From an uncultured Prolixibacteraceae bacterium (GTDB taxonomy: Bacteria > Bacteroidota > Bacteroidia > Bacteroidales > Prolixibacteraceae): DNA of 61,782 nt. This document shows, piece by piece, positions 16,256-25,950 of this stretch. The stretch lies in the NCBI GenBank assembly GCA_937915865.1, contig CALGIG010000020.1, positions 1 through 61,782 of the forward strand, given 5' to 3'. A program made the translations under genes and the position numbers. The number at the start of each line of letters is the position of its first letter. Position 1 is the first letter of the stretch. The notes under the pieces are model-generated. The model saw only the letters and a list, made by a program, of their open reading frames with translations. It ran no database searches and was not told the DNA's origin.

Positions 16256-16927
16256 ATGGATATTACAACAGCGCCAAATTGGAAATCTGAATATTTGGAT
16301 ATACATCGAATCATGGGAAGCAACAAAAGACGTAAAGCTGACGAACTTTTTGATCAGGTTAAAATTGGAGATCAGAAGGCATTGGAATTGTTGTTTGCCA
16401 TTTATTTTCCCAGGTTAAATAGCTTCGCCCGAAATGTGGTAAAAGATGACGTTATTTCGCAGGACATTGTCCAGGATGTATTTGTGAAAGTGTGGGAAAA
16501 AAGATATGAAATTGTAACAATTAATCTTGAGGCTTTTCTTTTTCGGTTGGTTCGAAACCGGTGCATCGATTACATCAAGTACCTGAAAGTTGTGAATAAC
16601 AGAATGCAGGAAATTGAGATGACATCTAAATATGAAGAACTTTACCGCATTGACTTTATCGGCGATGAACCCTATGTGCTTATTGAACAGGAGCTAAAAC
16701 AGAAAATTGAACAAACAATAGAAAGTCTTCCTGAACGTTGCAGGGAAGTATTTATCCTTAGCCGTATAAATGGATTGAAAAATAGGGAAATAGCTGATCA
16801 ATTGAATATTAATATTAAAAATGTAGAACGACATCTTAGTCGTGCCCTTCAGTCGTTCAGAGTAAGTTTTTCTGAAGAAATACCAATTGCACTAATTATT
16901 CTGATTATTAAAAACCTTCAATTATAA
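16256..16927 (+). CDS. ECF-type RNA polymerase sigma factor
   Basis: 223 residues. Region 2 spans about residues 45-110 (FARNVVKDDVISQDIVQDVF, then AFLFRLVRNRCIDYIK). Region 4 spans about 150-205 (LPERCREVFILSRINGLKNR, then IADQLNINIKNVERHLSRAL, the helix-turn-helix). It is followed by fecR, susC and susD, the standard trans-envelope signalling set. Substrate binding at SusC would release this sigma factor from FecR to transcribe the locus. An alternative start at Met20 would remove a non-conserved N-terminus. The two sigma genes in the window (here and 25951) are clearly different in sequence. Confidence 0.92.
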   Translation: MDITTAPNWKSEYLDIHRIMGSNKRRKADELFDQVKIGDQKALELLFAIYFPRLNSFARNVVKDDVISQDIVQDVFVKVWEKRYEIVTINLEAFLFRLVRNRCIDYIKYLKVVNNRMQEIEMTSKYEELYRIDFIGDEPYVLIEQELKQKIEQTIESLPERCREVFILSRINGLKNREIADQLNINIKNVERHLSRALQSFRVSFSEEIPIALIILIIKNLQL

Positions 16928-17080
16928 GTCAACTTTAACTGGTTGTGGAACCATCTCTTTTTTGCCTTAGTAAAATTTTATATAGCTGAAGTTTAAAAAA
17001 AATCAAAAATAATTGCTTTTGGATGATGGGTATTAAGTATCCAAATCAGTTATATAATCAAAAAGGCTTAACTCTGGAAA

Positions 17081-18061
17081 ATGGAGAATAGTGAATTTCA
17101 AAAGCTTGTTTCCCGATATTTTAAAGGACAACTTAAGGAAAATGAACACGAGGTATTACTGGAAAACCTTCATAATGATAAGTTTCGTGAGTTTTTTGAA
17201 CAGGAAAAACTAAAGTGGGAAAATACTCCGGAGCTTGACGATCTTACAACAAAGAACCTAACTCGTTTGCTCTTCAAAATTGAGCAGGATGAAATTGATC
17301 ATCGAACGATAAAAACCAGCAAAAATTTATGGATTAGGGTTGCTGCAGTTGCAGCTGTACTCATTGTAGGCCTTTTAGGCGGAAGTATGTTTACCTACTT
17401 TATGTCGGGTTTCAATAAAGACAAGGAACAACTTGTTTTTGAAACCCCACGTGGAATGAAATCGATGGTGAAGTTACCTGATGGTTCAGAGGTTTGGTTG
17501 AATGCCAATTCCCGATTGGTTTATAATTCATTTTCGGCTGATTTCAGACAAGTAGAATTGAAAGGTGAAGCTTTTTTTAAAGTAACTCATAATAAAAATG
17601 TTCCGTTTGTTGTGCATACAAATAAATGTAATGTAAAGGTGTTAGGAACTACATTTAATGTCATGGCTTATGATGATTTTGGCCGAACTGAAATTGCTTT
17701 ACTTTCAGGAAAAGTTGATGTTGAGGCAGAAGGTAAGGAACAGATTCTTAATCCAGGTCAAACTCTTATTTTAAAGGATTCTGAAATGCAAGTTGCTGAA
17801 AATAATACATCAAGAGCTTCGGCTTGGGTTGATAATAAATTCAACTTTAAAGATATACCCTTATCCGAGTTAATGAAACGACTGGAAAATTGGTACGATG
17901 TAGATATTACCCTTGAAAATCAATTGGGTAGAGAGGTGAATTATTCGGGTACGTTTAAAAACGAAGAAACTATTTGGCAGGTATTAGATGCAATAAAAGT
18001 ATATACATCAATTGAATATGAAAAAACAGACACGAGAAAAATCGTGGTAAGAGTTAAATAA
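17081..18061 (+). CDS. FecR family anti-sigma factor
   Basis: 326 residues. A cytoplasmic N-terminus of about 83 residues is followed by one transmembrane helix (about 84-107, VAAVAAVLIVGLLG), the periplasmic FecR domain (TPRGMKSMVKLPDGSEVWLN from about 127) and a C-terminal DUF4974-like domain (FNFKDIPLSELMKRLENWYD). It would hold the upstream sigma factor inactive and receive the signal from the STN domain of the downstream SusC. The gap to the sigma gene is 153 nt and to susC 184 nt, the latter holding a strong hairpin. Confidence 0.92.
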   Translation: MENSEFQKLVSRYFKGQLKENEHEVLLENLHNDKFREFFEQEKLKWENTPELDDLTTKNLTRLLFKIEQDEIDHRTIKTSKNLWIRVAAVAAVLIVGLLGGSMFTYFMSGFNKDKEQLVFETPRGMKSMVKLPDGSEVWLNANSRLVYNSFSADFRQVELKGEAFFKVTHNKNVPFVVHTNKCNVKVLGTTFNVMAYDDFGRTEIALLSGKVDVEAEGKEQILNPGQTLILKDSEMQVAENNTSRASAWVDNKFNFKDIPLSELMKRLENWYDVDITLENQLGREVNYSGTFKNEETIWQVLDAIKVYTSIEYEKTDTRKIVVRVK

Positions 18062-18171
18062 TCAGGTAATTGTTGGGGTGAGTACATTTGAAAATACGAC
18101 AATAAATTGTTTTTATTCTTGGTACCAAAAATGCAGGACGATAGGTAAAAATTTATAATGAATTAAAAACC

Positions 18172-18203
18172 GATGCCTGAAGAGCGGCCACTCTCCAGGC
18201 ATC
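18172..18203 (+). promoter_or_regulatory. Leader hairpin upstream of the first susC
   Basis: GATGCCTG at 18172-18179 pairs with CAGGCATC at 18196-18203, and inside it AGAG pairs with CTCT. An A-run follows, not a T-run, so it is not an intrinsic terminator for this strand. It lies 42 nt upstream of the susC start codon, in the 5' leader. A similarly placed hairpin precedes the second susC (27674-27702). Confidence 0.7.
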
Positions 18204-18245
18204 AAAAAACGTGATATAAATACTCATTTAAATCGAAGTAAAACT

Positions 18246-21200
18246 ATGAAAAAAATCGATCCTAAGCAAAGGCATCGCCGATGTCCTATGCTCAGAAAAA
18301 TGTTAAACATTATGAGGCTTACCATTTTGATTTTATTAACTCTGTTTATCCATGTTTCGGCAAGTACGTATTCCCAATCACGTATGAGCCTGAAATTCGA
18401 GAATGAAAAACTGGAAAGCGTTTTCAATAAGATTGAAGCCAATTCGGAGTATTCTATTTTTTATAAAAACGATTTGATTCAGAATTCGAAAGAAGTATCA
18501 GGGAATTTTGAAAACAAATCAGTTTTTGAAATCCTTGACATGGTTTTAAAAGCTGAGAACCTGACTTATACGGTTAAGAATAAACTTATAATGATAGTTT
18601 CGAAGAGTGGTATCAACGATGAGTTTATTGAGCAGCAAAAATCAGTTTCAGGGAAAGTTACCGATTCTTCAGGAGGTTCGTTGCCCGGGGTGTCGGTGGT
18701 AATTAAAGGAACTACTAATGGAACAATAACTGACATTGATGGCCGGTATACCTTGAATAGGGTTCCTGATAATGCGGTATTGCAGTTTTCGTTTGTAGGT
18801 ATGAAAATGCAGGAAGTTGCTGTGTCGGGGAAATCAACAATAAATGTTAGCCTGAGTGAAGAATCAATTGGTATAGAGGAGGTTGTAGCTGTTGGTTATG
18901 GAACACAGAAAAAGGTAAACCTGACGGGGGCCGTAGAGCAGGTTACCAATGAAGTATTCGAAAACAGGTCGGTATCGAATGCAACCCAGGCTTTGCAAGG
19001 GGTTGTTCCCAATCTGAACATCAAGCTTACCGACGGAAAACCAACGCGTTCGTCGAGTTTTAATGTTCGTGGTATAACATCAATTGGCCAGGGTGGTAGT
19101 GCATTGGTTTTGATCGACGGTGTTGAAGGAGACCCTGCCTTGTTGAACCCTAACGACATTGCCAGCGTTTCGGTATTGAAAGATGCCGCATCGTCGGCCA
19201 TTTATGGAGCCAGGGGAACTTTTGGGGTAGTTCTTATCACCACCAAACAACCTTCGAAAGGCAAAACTACCGTTACTTATTCAGGGAATTTCTCCATTCA
19301 GGAACCTGTTGCCCGGCCCGATTTTGTTACCGATGGCTACGAATATGCTACTCATTTCAGAGAAGCCTACTATGCCTGGAACAACTATTCATCGCTTCCA
19401 AGCAAGATTAACAAATCGCAGCTTTATTCCGATACATGGCTGCAAACGTTCAAGGAACGAAAAGAACAAGGTATAACCGATGAGGTAGTTACCGGGTCTG
19501 ACGGAACATACACCTATTTCGGGAATACCGATTATTATGACTTTTTATATCGCGACCATTCGTATGCGCAAGACCACAATGTGATGGTTTCGGGAGGAAA
19601 CGACAAAGCTGATTTTTATGTATCCGGTCGTTTTTACGATTATGATGGTTTATTCAGATATAATTCGGATACCTATAAAACTATGAACATCAGGGCAAAA
19701 GGCTCGTTGCAGGCTTACGATTGGTTAAGGATTACCAACAATATGGAATTTTCGGATATGACTTATCACAACCCGTTGAATGTTGGCGAAGGTGGTTCAA
19801 TCTGGCGTAACATTGCTGACGAAGGGCACCCTACTTCGCCGATTTTCAACCCCGATGGTAGTCTCACCATGTCGGCAGCCTATACGGTCGGCGATTTCTT
19901 TTATGGTAAAAATGGAGTCGATACCCATAAAAAAGTGTTGAAAAACACTACTGGTTTTTCGGCTCAATTCTTCAATAAAAAGTTAAGGGTTAATGGCGAT
20001 TTTACTTTCCGCAATTTCGACAACAACGATACGCAAAAAAGGATACAACTGCCATATAGTACCAAACAGGGAACAACCACCTACCTGGGAACTTCGTATA
20101 ACGATCTAAAATTATCGACTCGAAATACTCTTTACACGGCTACTAATATTTATGCTGAATTTGAAAATACGTTTGGGCAGGACCATTATTTTAAGGGAAT
20201 GGCTGGATTTAACTATGAAACATCTAAGTATCAGTCAAGTTATGTTCAGAGGAATGGCTTGCTATTCGAAGATGTTGAAAACCTGAATCTTGCTCTTGGA
20301 ACATCAATTACAACTTCGGCTGGTTACGAAAAATGGCGGATTGCCGGTACATTCTTCCGGTTTAATTATACTTACAAAAATCGTTATTTGTTAGAAGTGA
20401 ACGGACGTTACGATGGCTCTTCGAAATTTCCGAAAGACGAACAATATGCCTTCTTTCCTTCTGTTTCGGCAGGATGGCGACTTTCGGAAGAACCGTTCTG
20501 GAGCATTCCAAAGGATATCATAAGTGATGTTAAAATCAGGGGTTCGTATGGTTCGCTTGGAAACGGGAATATCGACTCTTATAGTTTCCAGGAATTGCTG
20601 AATATCAGTACATCAGGGCGAGTGCTGAATGGCGCTTTAAATAAATACACCAACAACCCTGCTGTAAAACCTGACGGATTGACCTGGGAAACAGCTACTA
20701 CAAGCGACTTTGGTCTCGATTTCGGTATGTTGAACAGCCGGCTGCGTTTTAGTGGCGACTATTACATCCGTAAAACCACCAATATGTACACTGTTGGTAT
20801 GACTCTTCCTGATGTTTTTGGCGCCACATCGCCCAAAGGGAACTATGCCGATATGACTACCCGTGGCTGGGAATTCTCGATCAACTGGCAGGATAAATTC
20901 CGTCTTGGAAACGATCAGTTAAATTACGAACTGCGTGCCACTTTGAGCGACTATAAATCGAAAATCGATCGCTATAACAATGCTACGATGAGCCTTAGTG
21001 ATTATTACAAAGGAATGACGTATGGCGAAATCTGGGGCTATAAAACCGATGGTTTATTCCAGTCGCAGGAAGAAATAAACGGATATGTCAATACCATTAT
21101 CAAATCGTCGAGTAATGGTACGGTTTATCCAGGTGACATAAAATTTGTTGATAACAACAAAAACGGGAAAATCGATTACGGCGACAAAACAGTTACCAAC

Positions 21201-21767
21201 CCTGGCGATATGGTAATTATTGGGAACAAAGAGCCACGTTATATTTATAGTTTTATGGCAAATGCCAATTGGAAAGGTATTTTTGTTTCAGCATTTTTTC
21301 AGGGTGTTGGAAAACAAAATTGGTTCCCTCTTAACGAATCGGAATTCTGGGGACAATACAACCGTCCGTACAACCAGCTTCCTAAATGGCACTTAAACAA
21401 TTATTGGACAACTGACAATCCAAACGCTTATCTGCCTCGTTATGCTGGTTACAATACCTCATTAGGTTATGGCAAAACATACACCGACCGTTATCTTCAG
21501 AATATTGCTTATATCCGCCTGAAAAATATTCAAATCGGTTATAACCTTCCCAAAAGCCTGATTTCAAAAATACGTATGCAAAATGCCAGTATTTATGTAA
21601 CCGGCGAAAATTTATGGACCTGGTCGCCACTCTATAAACACACCAGAGACTTTGATGTAACCAATACTGCCGGGTCTGACCCTGATTTAACTTCAGGAAC
21701 AAGTGGTGATAACTACAGCTACCCGCTGATGAAGAGTGTAACTTTAGGTTTATCCGTAACATTTTAA
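18246..21767 (+). CDS. SusC/RagA-type TonB-dependent outer-membrane transporter with STN domain
   Basis: 1173 residues. The signal segment ends near residue 43. An STN (secretin/TonB N-terminal) domain covers about 47-120 and allows signalling to FecR. A carboxypeptidase-regulatory-like beta domain covers about 132-205 (VSGKVTD, then LPGVSVVIKGTTNG). The conserved IEEVVAVGYGTQKKVNLTG stretch at 210-228 leads into the plug, then the beta-barrel, ending in an aromatic strand (VTLGLSVTF). It imports the oligosaccharide or other ligand captured by the SusD that follows 12 nt later. Over residues 131-230 it is strikingly similar to the second SusC in this window, while the rest diverges. Confidence 0.95.
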   Translation: MKKIDPKQRHRRCPMLRKMLNIMRLTILILLTLFIHVSASTYSQSRMSLKFENEKLESVFNKIEANSEYSIFYKNDLIQNSKEVSGNFENKSVFEILDMVLKAENLTYTVKNKLIMIVSKSGINDEFIEQQKSVSGKVTDSSGGSLPGVSVVIKGTTNGTITDIDGRYTLNRVPDNAVLQFSFVGMKMQEVAVSGKSTINVSLSEESIGIEEVVAVGYGTQKKVNLTGAVEQVTNEVFENRSVSNATQALQGVVPNLNIKLTDGKPTRSSSFNVRGITSIGQGGSALVLIDGVEGDPALLNPNDIASVSVLKDAASSAIYGARGTFGVVLITTKQPSKGKTTVTYSGNFSIQEPVARPDFVTDGYEYATHFREAYYAWNNYSSLPSKINKSQLYSDTWLQTFKERKEQGITDEVVTGSDGTYTYFGNTDYYDFLYRDHSYAQDHNVMVSGGNDKADFYVSGRFYDYDGLFRYNSDTYKTMNIRAKGSLQAYDWLRITNNMEFSDMTYHNPLNVGEGGSIWRNIADEGHPTSPIFNPDGSLTMSAAYTVGDFFYGKNGVDTHKKVLKNTTGFSAQFFNKKLRVNGDFTFRNFDNNDTQKRIQLPYSTKQGTTTYLGTSYNDLKLSTRNTLYTATNIYAEFENTFGQDHYFKGMAGFNYETSKYQSSYVQRNGLLFEDVENLNLALGTSITTSAGYEKWRIAGTFFRFNYTYKNRYLLEVNGRYDGSSKFPKDEQYAFFPSVSAGWRLSEEPFWSIPKDIISDVKIRGSYGSLGNGNIDSYSFQELLNISTSGRVLNGALNKYTNNPAVKPDGLTWETATTSDFGLDFGMLNSRLRFSGDYYIRKTTNMYTVGMTLPDVFGATSPKGNYADMTTRGWEFSINWQDKFRLGNDQLNYELRATLSDYKSKIDRYNNATMSLSDYYKGMTYGEIWGYKTDGLFQSQEEINGYVNTIIKSSSNGTVYPGDIKFVDNNKNGKIDYGDKTVTNPGDMVIIGNKEPRYIYSFMANANWKGIFVSAFFQGVGKQNWFPLNESEFWGQYNRPYNQLPKWHLNNYWTTDNPNAYLPRYAGYNTSLGYGKTYTDRYLQNIAYIRLKNIQIGYNLPKSLISKIRMQNASIYVTGENLWTWSPLYKHTRDFDVTNTAGSDPDLTSGTSGDNYSYPLMKSVTLGLSVTF

Positions 21768-21779
21768 TTCGAAAGCACC

Positions 21780-23633
21780 ATGAAAAAAATATTATTTTTA
21801 TTACTGATCATCACAGCTTTCCTTACTGCGTGCGACTTATACGAAGAGCCCAAGGACACCGCCACGAAGGATGCTATCTTTAGTTCCGAATCAGGTTTAA
21901 AAACCTATGTTTATTCATTTTATGATAAAATACTGCCTTCGGCCAGCGACCTGAACCAGATTGAGGTCGACTTAGTCGATTTTGGAGCAATTAATAACAT
22001 CAATACTTTTATTACCAAAAACGCATACAGCGAAACGAACAGTTCAGGATGGTCTTCGTCCGATGATTGGAGTAAATTACGCAATGTAAACTATTTCATT
22101 GCAAACTGCACCGATCAAAAAGTAAGTGAAGCAGTTCGGAATAATTATATCGGAATTGCCCGTTTTTTCCGTGCCTATTTTTACTATAGCATGGTAACTA
22201 AATTTGGCGATGTTCCCTGGATCGACAAACCTTTGTCAGTTGAAGATGAAGAGCTTTATGCTGCCCGCGATTCGCGCGAGACAGTAATGGAAAAAGTGTA
22301 TGAAGACCTCCAGTTCGCCTGCAACAACATCACCACAACCACCGATGCTACCGGCTCAATGGTTACCAAATGGGTTGCCTATGCACTTACCTCGCGTATC
22401 TGTTTATTCGAAGGTACATTCCGTAAATATCAAAATTTAAACCTGACTACCTCCGCAACAACCTGGTTACAGCGTGCTGCAACAGCTTCGGAATATTTGA
22501 TGACCAATTCGGGCAAAAAGTTATATACTTCATCCGGAACAGCAAAATCATATCGCGCATTGTTCACCAACGATTCTCCTATTACTGACGAGGTTTTGAT
22601 GGCTGCCATTTCAAGTACATCGTTAGGGGTATTACACCATGCCAACTGGAAATGGACTTCACCTACTTATGGTAACCGTTTCAGCATGATCCGTCCGTTT
22701 ATTAATACCTATTTGCAGCTTGATGGAACTCCTTATACCAGCCGTTCCGGATGGAAAACCCAGACTTTTTATGATGAGTGCCAAAATCGCGATTACCGAC
22801 TGGCCCAAACCATTCGTACTCCCGGATATACCCGCGACGGTGTAGCTACTGCTCCTGATTTTTCAGGATATGTACGTACAGGTTATCAGCCGATTAAATT
22901 ATGCCTCGACGGGAAGAGCTACGATAACGCTGCTCTGAATACAAATGCATTACCTTATTTCCGTTATGCTGAAGTTTTATTGAACTATGCCGAAGCAAAA
23001 GCCGAATTGGGTACATTAACCGATGCCGATTGGGCAAAAACTATTGGCGCCTTGCGTGCTCGTGCCGGGATAACCGGTGGCTTAACAACCAAACCAACTA
23101 CTGTTGATACCTATTTGCAGTCGACCTATTTCCCAAATATTTCCGATCCGGTAATTCTTGAAATACGTCGTGAACGAGGGATTGAACTTTGCCTCGAAGG
23201 GATGCGTTTCAATGATTTGCTCAGATGGAAATGTGGCAATTTGTTATTAATGAGCTGGGAAGGTATGTATGTTCCTCAGTTGAATGTTCCAATTGACCTT
23301 GATAAGAGTGGTACTTACGATGTAATTTTTTATACTTCAACAGAGGGGTTAACTGCTGCTAAAGCGTTGACCGGCGATTGGGCTAAAGCCAGTGCAACTT
23401 GTGCTACTATTTATGTTGAAACAGGTGCGGGCAGCTCAAAACAATTACAATTGGTTGAAAAAGTAGATGGCGCCGATGGGTACTACCTTACCTGGGATTT
23501 CCCGAATAACTATAAACGAGTGTTTGGCAACAAGCAATATTTCTATCCTATCCCGTCAACAGTGATGGTACTTAACCCAAATATCAAACAAAATACCGGT
23601 TGGGAAAACGGAGGCACAAATGATGGTAATTAA
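21780..23633 (+). CDS. SusD/RagB-type nutrient-binding lipoprotein
   Basis: 617 residues. A lipoprotein signal peptide ends in LTAC18. The mature protein shows the SusD helical repeats, including ARFFRAYFYYSMVTKFGDVP near residue 125 and the YAEVLLNYAEAKAELG stretch near 395. Near 460 comes EIRRERGIELCLEGMRFNDL, a hallmark of SusD. It caps the SusC barrel at the cell surface and binds the glycan or other ligand. It lies 12 nt after susC, so it is in the same operon. The length is normal for the family. Confidence 0.94.
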   Translation: MKKILFLLLIITAFLTACDLYEEPKDTATKDAIFSSESGLKTYVYSFYDKILPSASDLNQIEVDLVDFGAINNINTFITKNAYSETNSSGWSSSDDWSKLRNVNYFIANCTDQKVSEAVRNNYIGIARFFRAYFYYSMVTKFGDVPWIDKPLSVEDEELYAARDSRETVMEKVYEDLQFACNNITTTTDATGSMVTKWVAYALTSRICLFEGTFRKYQNLNLTTSATTWLQRAATASEYLMTNSGKKLYTSSGTAKSYRALFTNDSPITDEVLMAAISSTSLGVLHHANWKWTSPTYGNRFSMIRPFINTYLQLDGTPYTSRSGWKTQTFYDECQNRDYRLAQTIRTPGYTRDGVATAPDFSGYVRTGYQPIKLCLDGKSYDNAALNTNALPYFRYAEVLLNYAEAKAELGTLTDADWAKTIGALRARAGITGGLTTKPTTVDTYLQSTYFPNISDPVILEIRRERGIELCLEGMRFNDLLRWKCGNLLLMSWEGMYVPQLNVPIDLDKSGTYDVIFYTSTEGLTAAKALTGDWAKASATCATIYVETGAGSSKQLQLVEKVDGADGYYLTWDFPNNYKRVFGNKQYFYPIPSTVMVLNPNIKQNTGWENGGTNDGN

Positions 23634-23663
23634 TTAAGTTTAGCCATCGTTATTACCAGAAAG

Positions 23664-23733
23664 TAAACAAACGACACTAAGGCACAACTATTAAAAAAGT
23701 GGTTACATTTTGTGCCTTGGTGTCTTCTTGTTT
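23664..23733 (+). terminator. Long hairpin after the first susD
   Basis: AAGGCACAA and TTGTGCCTT form a perfect 9-bp stem with an 18-nt loop. Flanking ACAC/GTGT and AAACAA/TTGTTT extend it to about 70 nt. It lies 30 nt past the susD stop codon and 75 nt before the next gene. It probably ends or tunes transcription so that susCD is made in excess over the downstream genes. Confidence 0.65.
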
Positions 23734-23807
23734 ATATCTTTATTCATTATTCAATGACTACATATATGAAGAATTAAACTAATATAGACCAACAAAATAA
23801 ACTGAAA

Positions 23808-24647
23808 ATGAAGAACATTATTTTACTTTTTGCCTGTTTAATGGCTTTTGGGGTTTTGTATGCTAAACCCAATAAACCAATAACTGTAGCAACCTATAAC
23901 CTTCGACAACTCAATGATCATGATGGGCCAAATGTTTGGGCAAATCGAAAAGACGCGGTAAAAGACCTGGTAAAATACCATGAATTCGATATTTATGGAA
24001 CTCAGGAAGGTTTCCTGTCGCAGCTAAAAGACCTTCAGGAGTTAGATGGATTTGCTTACACAGGGCATGGCCGTGAAGATGGTATTGATAAAGGCGAACA
24101 TTCCGCTATTTTTTATAAAAAAGACCGGCTGTTGTTGCTTGATTCCGGAGATTTTTGGTTAAGGGAAGAATCTGATAAACCTGGACTTGGCTGGGATGCT
24201 ACTTGCTGTAACCGTATTTGTTCGTGGGGAAAATTTAAAGATAAAGCAACGTCCAAAGTCTTTTATTTTTTTTGTGCACATTTCGACCATCAGGGAGTTG
24301 TTGCCCGTGTTGAATCGGGAAAACTGATGGTGAAAAAAATAAGGGAAATAGCTGGAAACTATCCTTCCATTTTTGTTGGTGATCTCAATTCTACACCAGA
24401 CACAGAGCAGGTTAGTACTATAAAGACTTTTTTGAAGGACTCACGCGAAGTTTCGAGAACAACACCTTATGGTCCAGTTGGAACTTTCAACGGATTTAAA
24501 CTTGATGCGCCCCTGAAAGAGCGTATTGACTATATTTTTGTCAGCCCAACAATTGAAGTGCTTAAATATGGGGTACTTACTGATAATGTAGACAGAAGGT
24601 ACCCTTCAGATCATTTACCGGTAGTAACTTCATTGTTGATTAAATGA
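23808..24647 (+). CDS. Exported endonuclease/exonuclease/phosphatase-fold protein 1
   Basis: 279 residues. A signal peptide ends near LYA19. The fold's motifs are all visible: TYNLR (N31), GTQE (E67), FFCAHFDH (His of the active site), VGDLNSTPD, RIDYIF and SDHLPV (Asp-His pair at the C-terminus). These give a complete metal-dependent phosphodiesterase/phosphatase active site of the DNase I/sphingomyelinase type. Export points to an extracytoplasmic phosphoester as substrate, not chromosomal DNA. It follows the first SusCD pair. The actual substrate (nucleic acid, phospholipid head group, phosphorylated sugar) is not readable. Confidence 0.88.
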   Translation: MKNIILLFACLMAFGVLYAKPNKPITVATYNLRQLNDHDGPNVWANRKDAVKDLVKYHEFDIYGTQEGFLSQLKDLQELDGFAYTGHGREDGIDKGEHSAIFYKKDRLLLLDSGDFWLREESDKPGLGWDATCCNRICSWGKFKDKATSKVFYFFCAHFDHQGVVARVESGKLMVKKIREIAGNYPSIFVGDLNSTPDTEQVSTIKTFLKDSREVSRTTPYGPVGTFNGFKLDAPLKERIDYIFVSPTIEVLKYGVLTDNVDRRYPSDHLPVVTSLLIK

Positions 24648-24697
24648 AATAGCCATCTCGCCTAAGGCGAGGCAAACCGAAAATGAATTGCCAGCAG

Positions 24698-24741
24698 AAA
24701 ATCCGCGAAGCGAATAAATGGACATTCGCTTCGCGGATTTT
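24698..24741. terminator. Strong bidirectional terminator-like hairpin
   Basis: An 18-bp perfect inverted repeat (arms 24698-24715 and 24724-24741, loop 8 nt) with an AAAA/TTTT base and core CCGCGAAGCGAAT. It lies between the two phosphatase-fold genes. A smaller stem, CTCGCC-TAA-GGCGAG, lies just upstream at about 24658-24672. Confidence 0.8.
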
Positions 24742-24780
24742 ATTTCATGGATTTTCGCTTCGCTTCAATTCGCAAGCTCA

Positions 24781-24862
24781 ATTCCGTACGTTGGATTGTT
24801 CGACTAAAAGAAAATGTTAATATGCAGATTTTAAGGCGTTAAACAAAAAATTATACATGTGA
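24781..24862 (+). promoter_or_regulatory. Duplicated upstream element, copy 1
   Basis: About 75 nt before and into the start of the gene at 24859 match, with few differences, the sequence before the gene at 42627. Shared blocks are TTGGATTGTTCGACTAAAAG, AAAATGTTAATA-GCAGATTT and CGTTAAACAAAAA. The repeated position directly upstream of two different start codons suggests a shared promoter or operator. Confidence 0.7.
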
Positions 24863-25722
24863 AATATTTACATTCGATACCCTGGTTTCTGTGCAGTTTA
24901 TTATTTGTATTTTGTACTGACAAAACAGAAACTTCCAGTGTTTCAAATGTTACCGTACTTTCAGTTATGTCGTTTAATGTTAAAACAAGCACTGAATCTG
25001 GTACAAATGCTTGGGATAGTCGAAAAGAAGCCTGCCTTGCAATGATTTTTACGACAAAACCTTGTCTAATTGGTGTGCAGGAATTAACTCCCGCTCAAAA
25101 AAGCTACTTCGATACCAAACTTACCAATTATAAATCAGTTGGCCATGCCAGAGATGGGAGTAGCGCTTCAACTGAATATTCTGCTATTTATTACCGGAAC
25201 GATATTTTTTCGGTTGAAAACGACAGTACTTTTTGGTTAAGCGCTACTCCCGATTTTATGTCGAAGGGTTGGGATGGCGCCTGCTACCGTATATGTACTT
25301 GGGCAAAACTTAAATTCAGAGATTCAGAAAATGAGTTTTACTTTTTTAATACTCATGTTGACCATAAGGGTACGGAGGCTCAAAAACAATCGGTTATTCT
25401 GTTGAAAGAACGTATTCATAAAATCGCCGGAGATCATGCAATCGTTTATCTTACGGGTGATTTTAATATGCAACCATTCAATGATAATATCATAAATTTA
25501 TCGGGGTATATGGTTAATTTAAGGAATTATTTTCAGGATGGATCTTTTTTCGATATGGGTACATACAATAATTGGGGTTCGTCAAATACGATTATCGACT
25601 ATATTTGGTACCTAAATTCTAATCCTGTTTCTTATCAGGTTATTACAACTCCATTTTCAGGTGTAAATTATATCTCAGATCACTATCCAATTTTGGGAAT
25701 TTTTAATATTCAATACAACTAG
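24859..25722 (+). CDS. Endonuclease/exonuclease/phosphatase-fold lipoprotein 2
   Basis: 287 residues from a GTG start; an in-frame ATG is not available, because the nearby ATGTGA is a stop in that frame. The hydrophobic N-terminus ends in a lipobox-like LLFVFC19, so it is probably a lipoprotein. The active-site motifs are SFNVK, GVQEL, FFNTHVDH, TGDFNMQP, IIDYIWY and SDHYPI, all complete. It is a diverged paralogue of the gene at 23808. A strong terminator and a duplicated regulatory element lie in front of it, so it is probably transcribed independently of the upstream susCD operon. The substrate is unknown. Confidence 0.86.
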   Translation: MKYLHSIPWFLCSLLFVFCTDKTETSSVSNVTVLSVMSFNVKTSTESGTNAWDSRKEACLAMIFTTKPCLIGVQELTPAQKSYFDTKLTNYKSVGHARDGSSASTEYSAIYYRNDIFSVENDSTFWLSATPDFMSKGWDGACYRICTWAKLKFRDSENEFYFFNTHVDHKGTEAQKQSVILLKERIHKIAGDHAIVYLTGDFNMQPFNDNIINLSGYMVNLRNYFQDGSFFDMGTYNNWGSSNTIIDYIWYLNSNPVSYQVITTPFSGVNYISDHYPILGIFNIQYN

Positions 25723-25826
25723 ACTCTTTTCCATATTTTGCTTAAAGCTTAGTTTGCCTTGCTTTACTTGTAGTTCAATTCACTAAAACGTATCAATTAG
25801 TTTCATAATCTGGAAATTTGGGATTT

Positions 25827-25865
25827 GATGTAAATCTATACATGAATTTTATATAGGTTTACATC
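25827..25865. promoter_or_regulatory. Inverted repeat upstream of the second sigma gene
   Basis: GATGTAAATCTATA (25827-25840) and TATAGGTTTACATC (25852-25865) pair with one mismatch around an 11-nt loop. It is about 85 nt upstream of the sigma start codon. AT-rich and without a T-run, it looks more like an operator than a terminator. Confidence 0.5.
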
Positions 25866-25950
25866 ACTAATGTAGGTTCGCAGTTTCTTGGTTAATTATT
25901 ACTTTTGGCTCGTGATACAACTTTTTACAGTAAAGACAAATTATTAAAAT

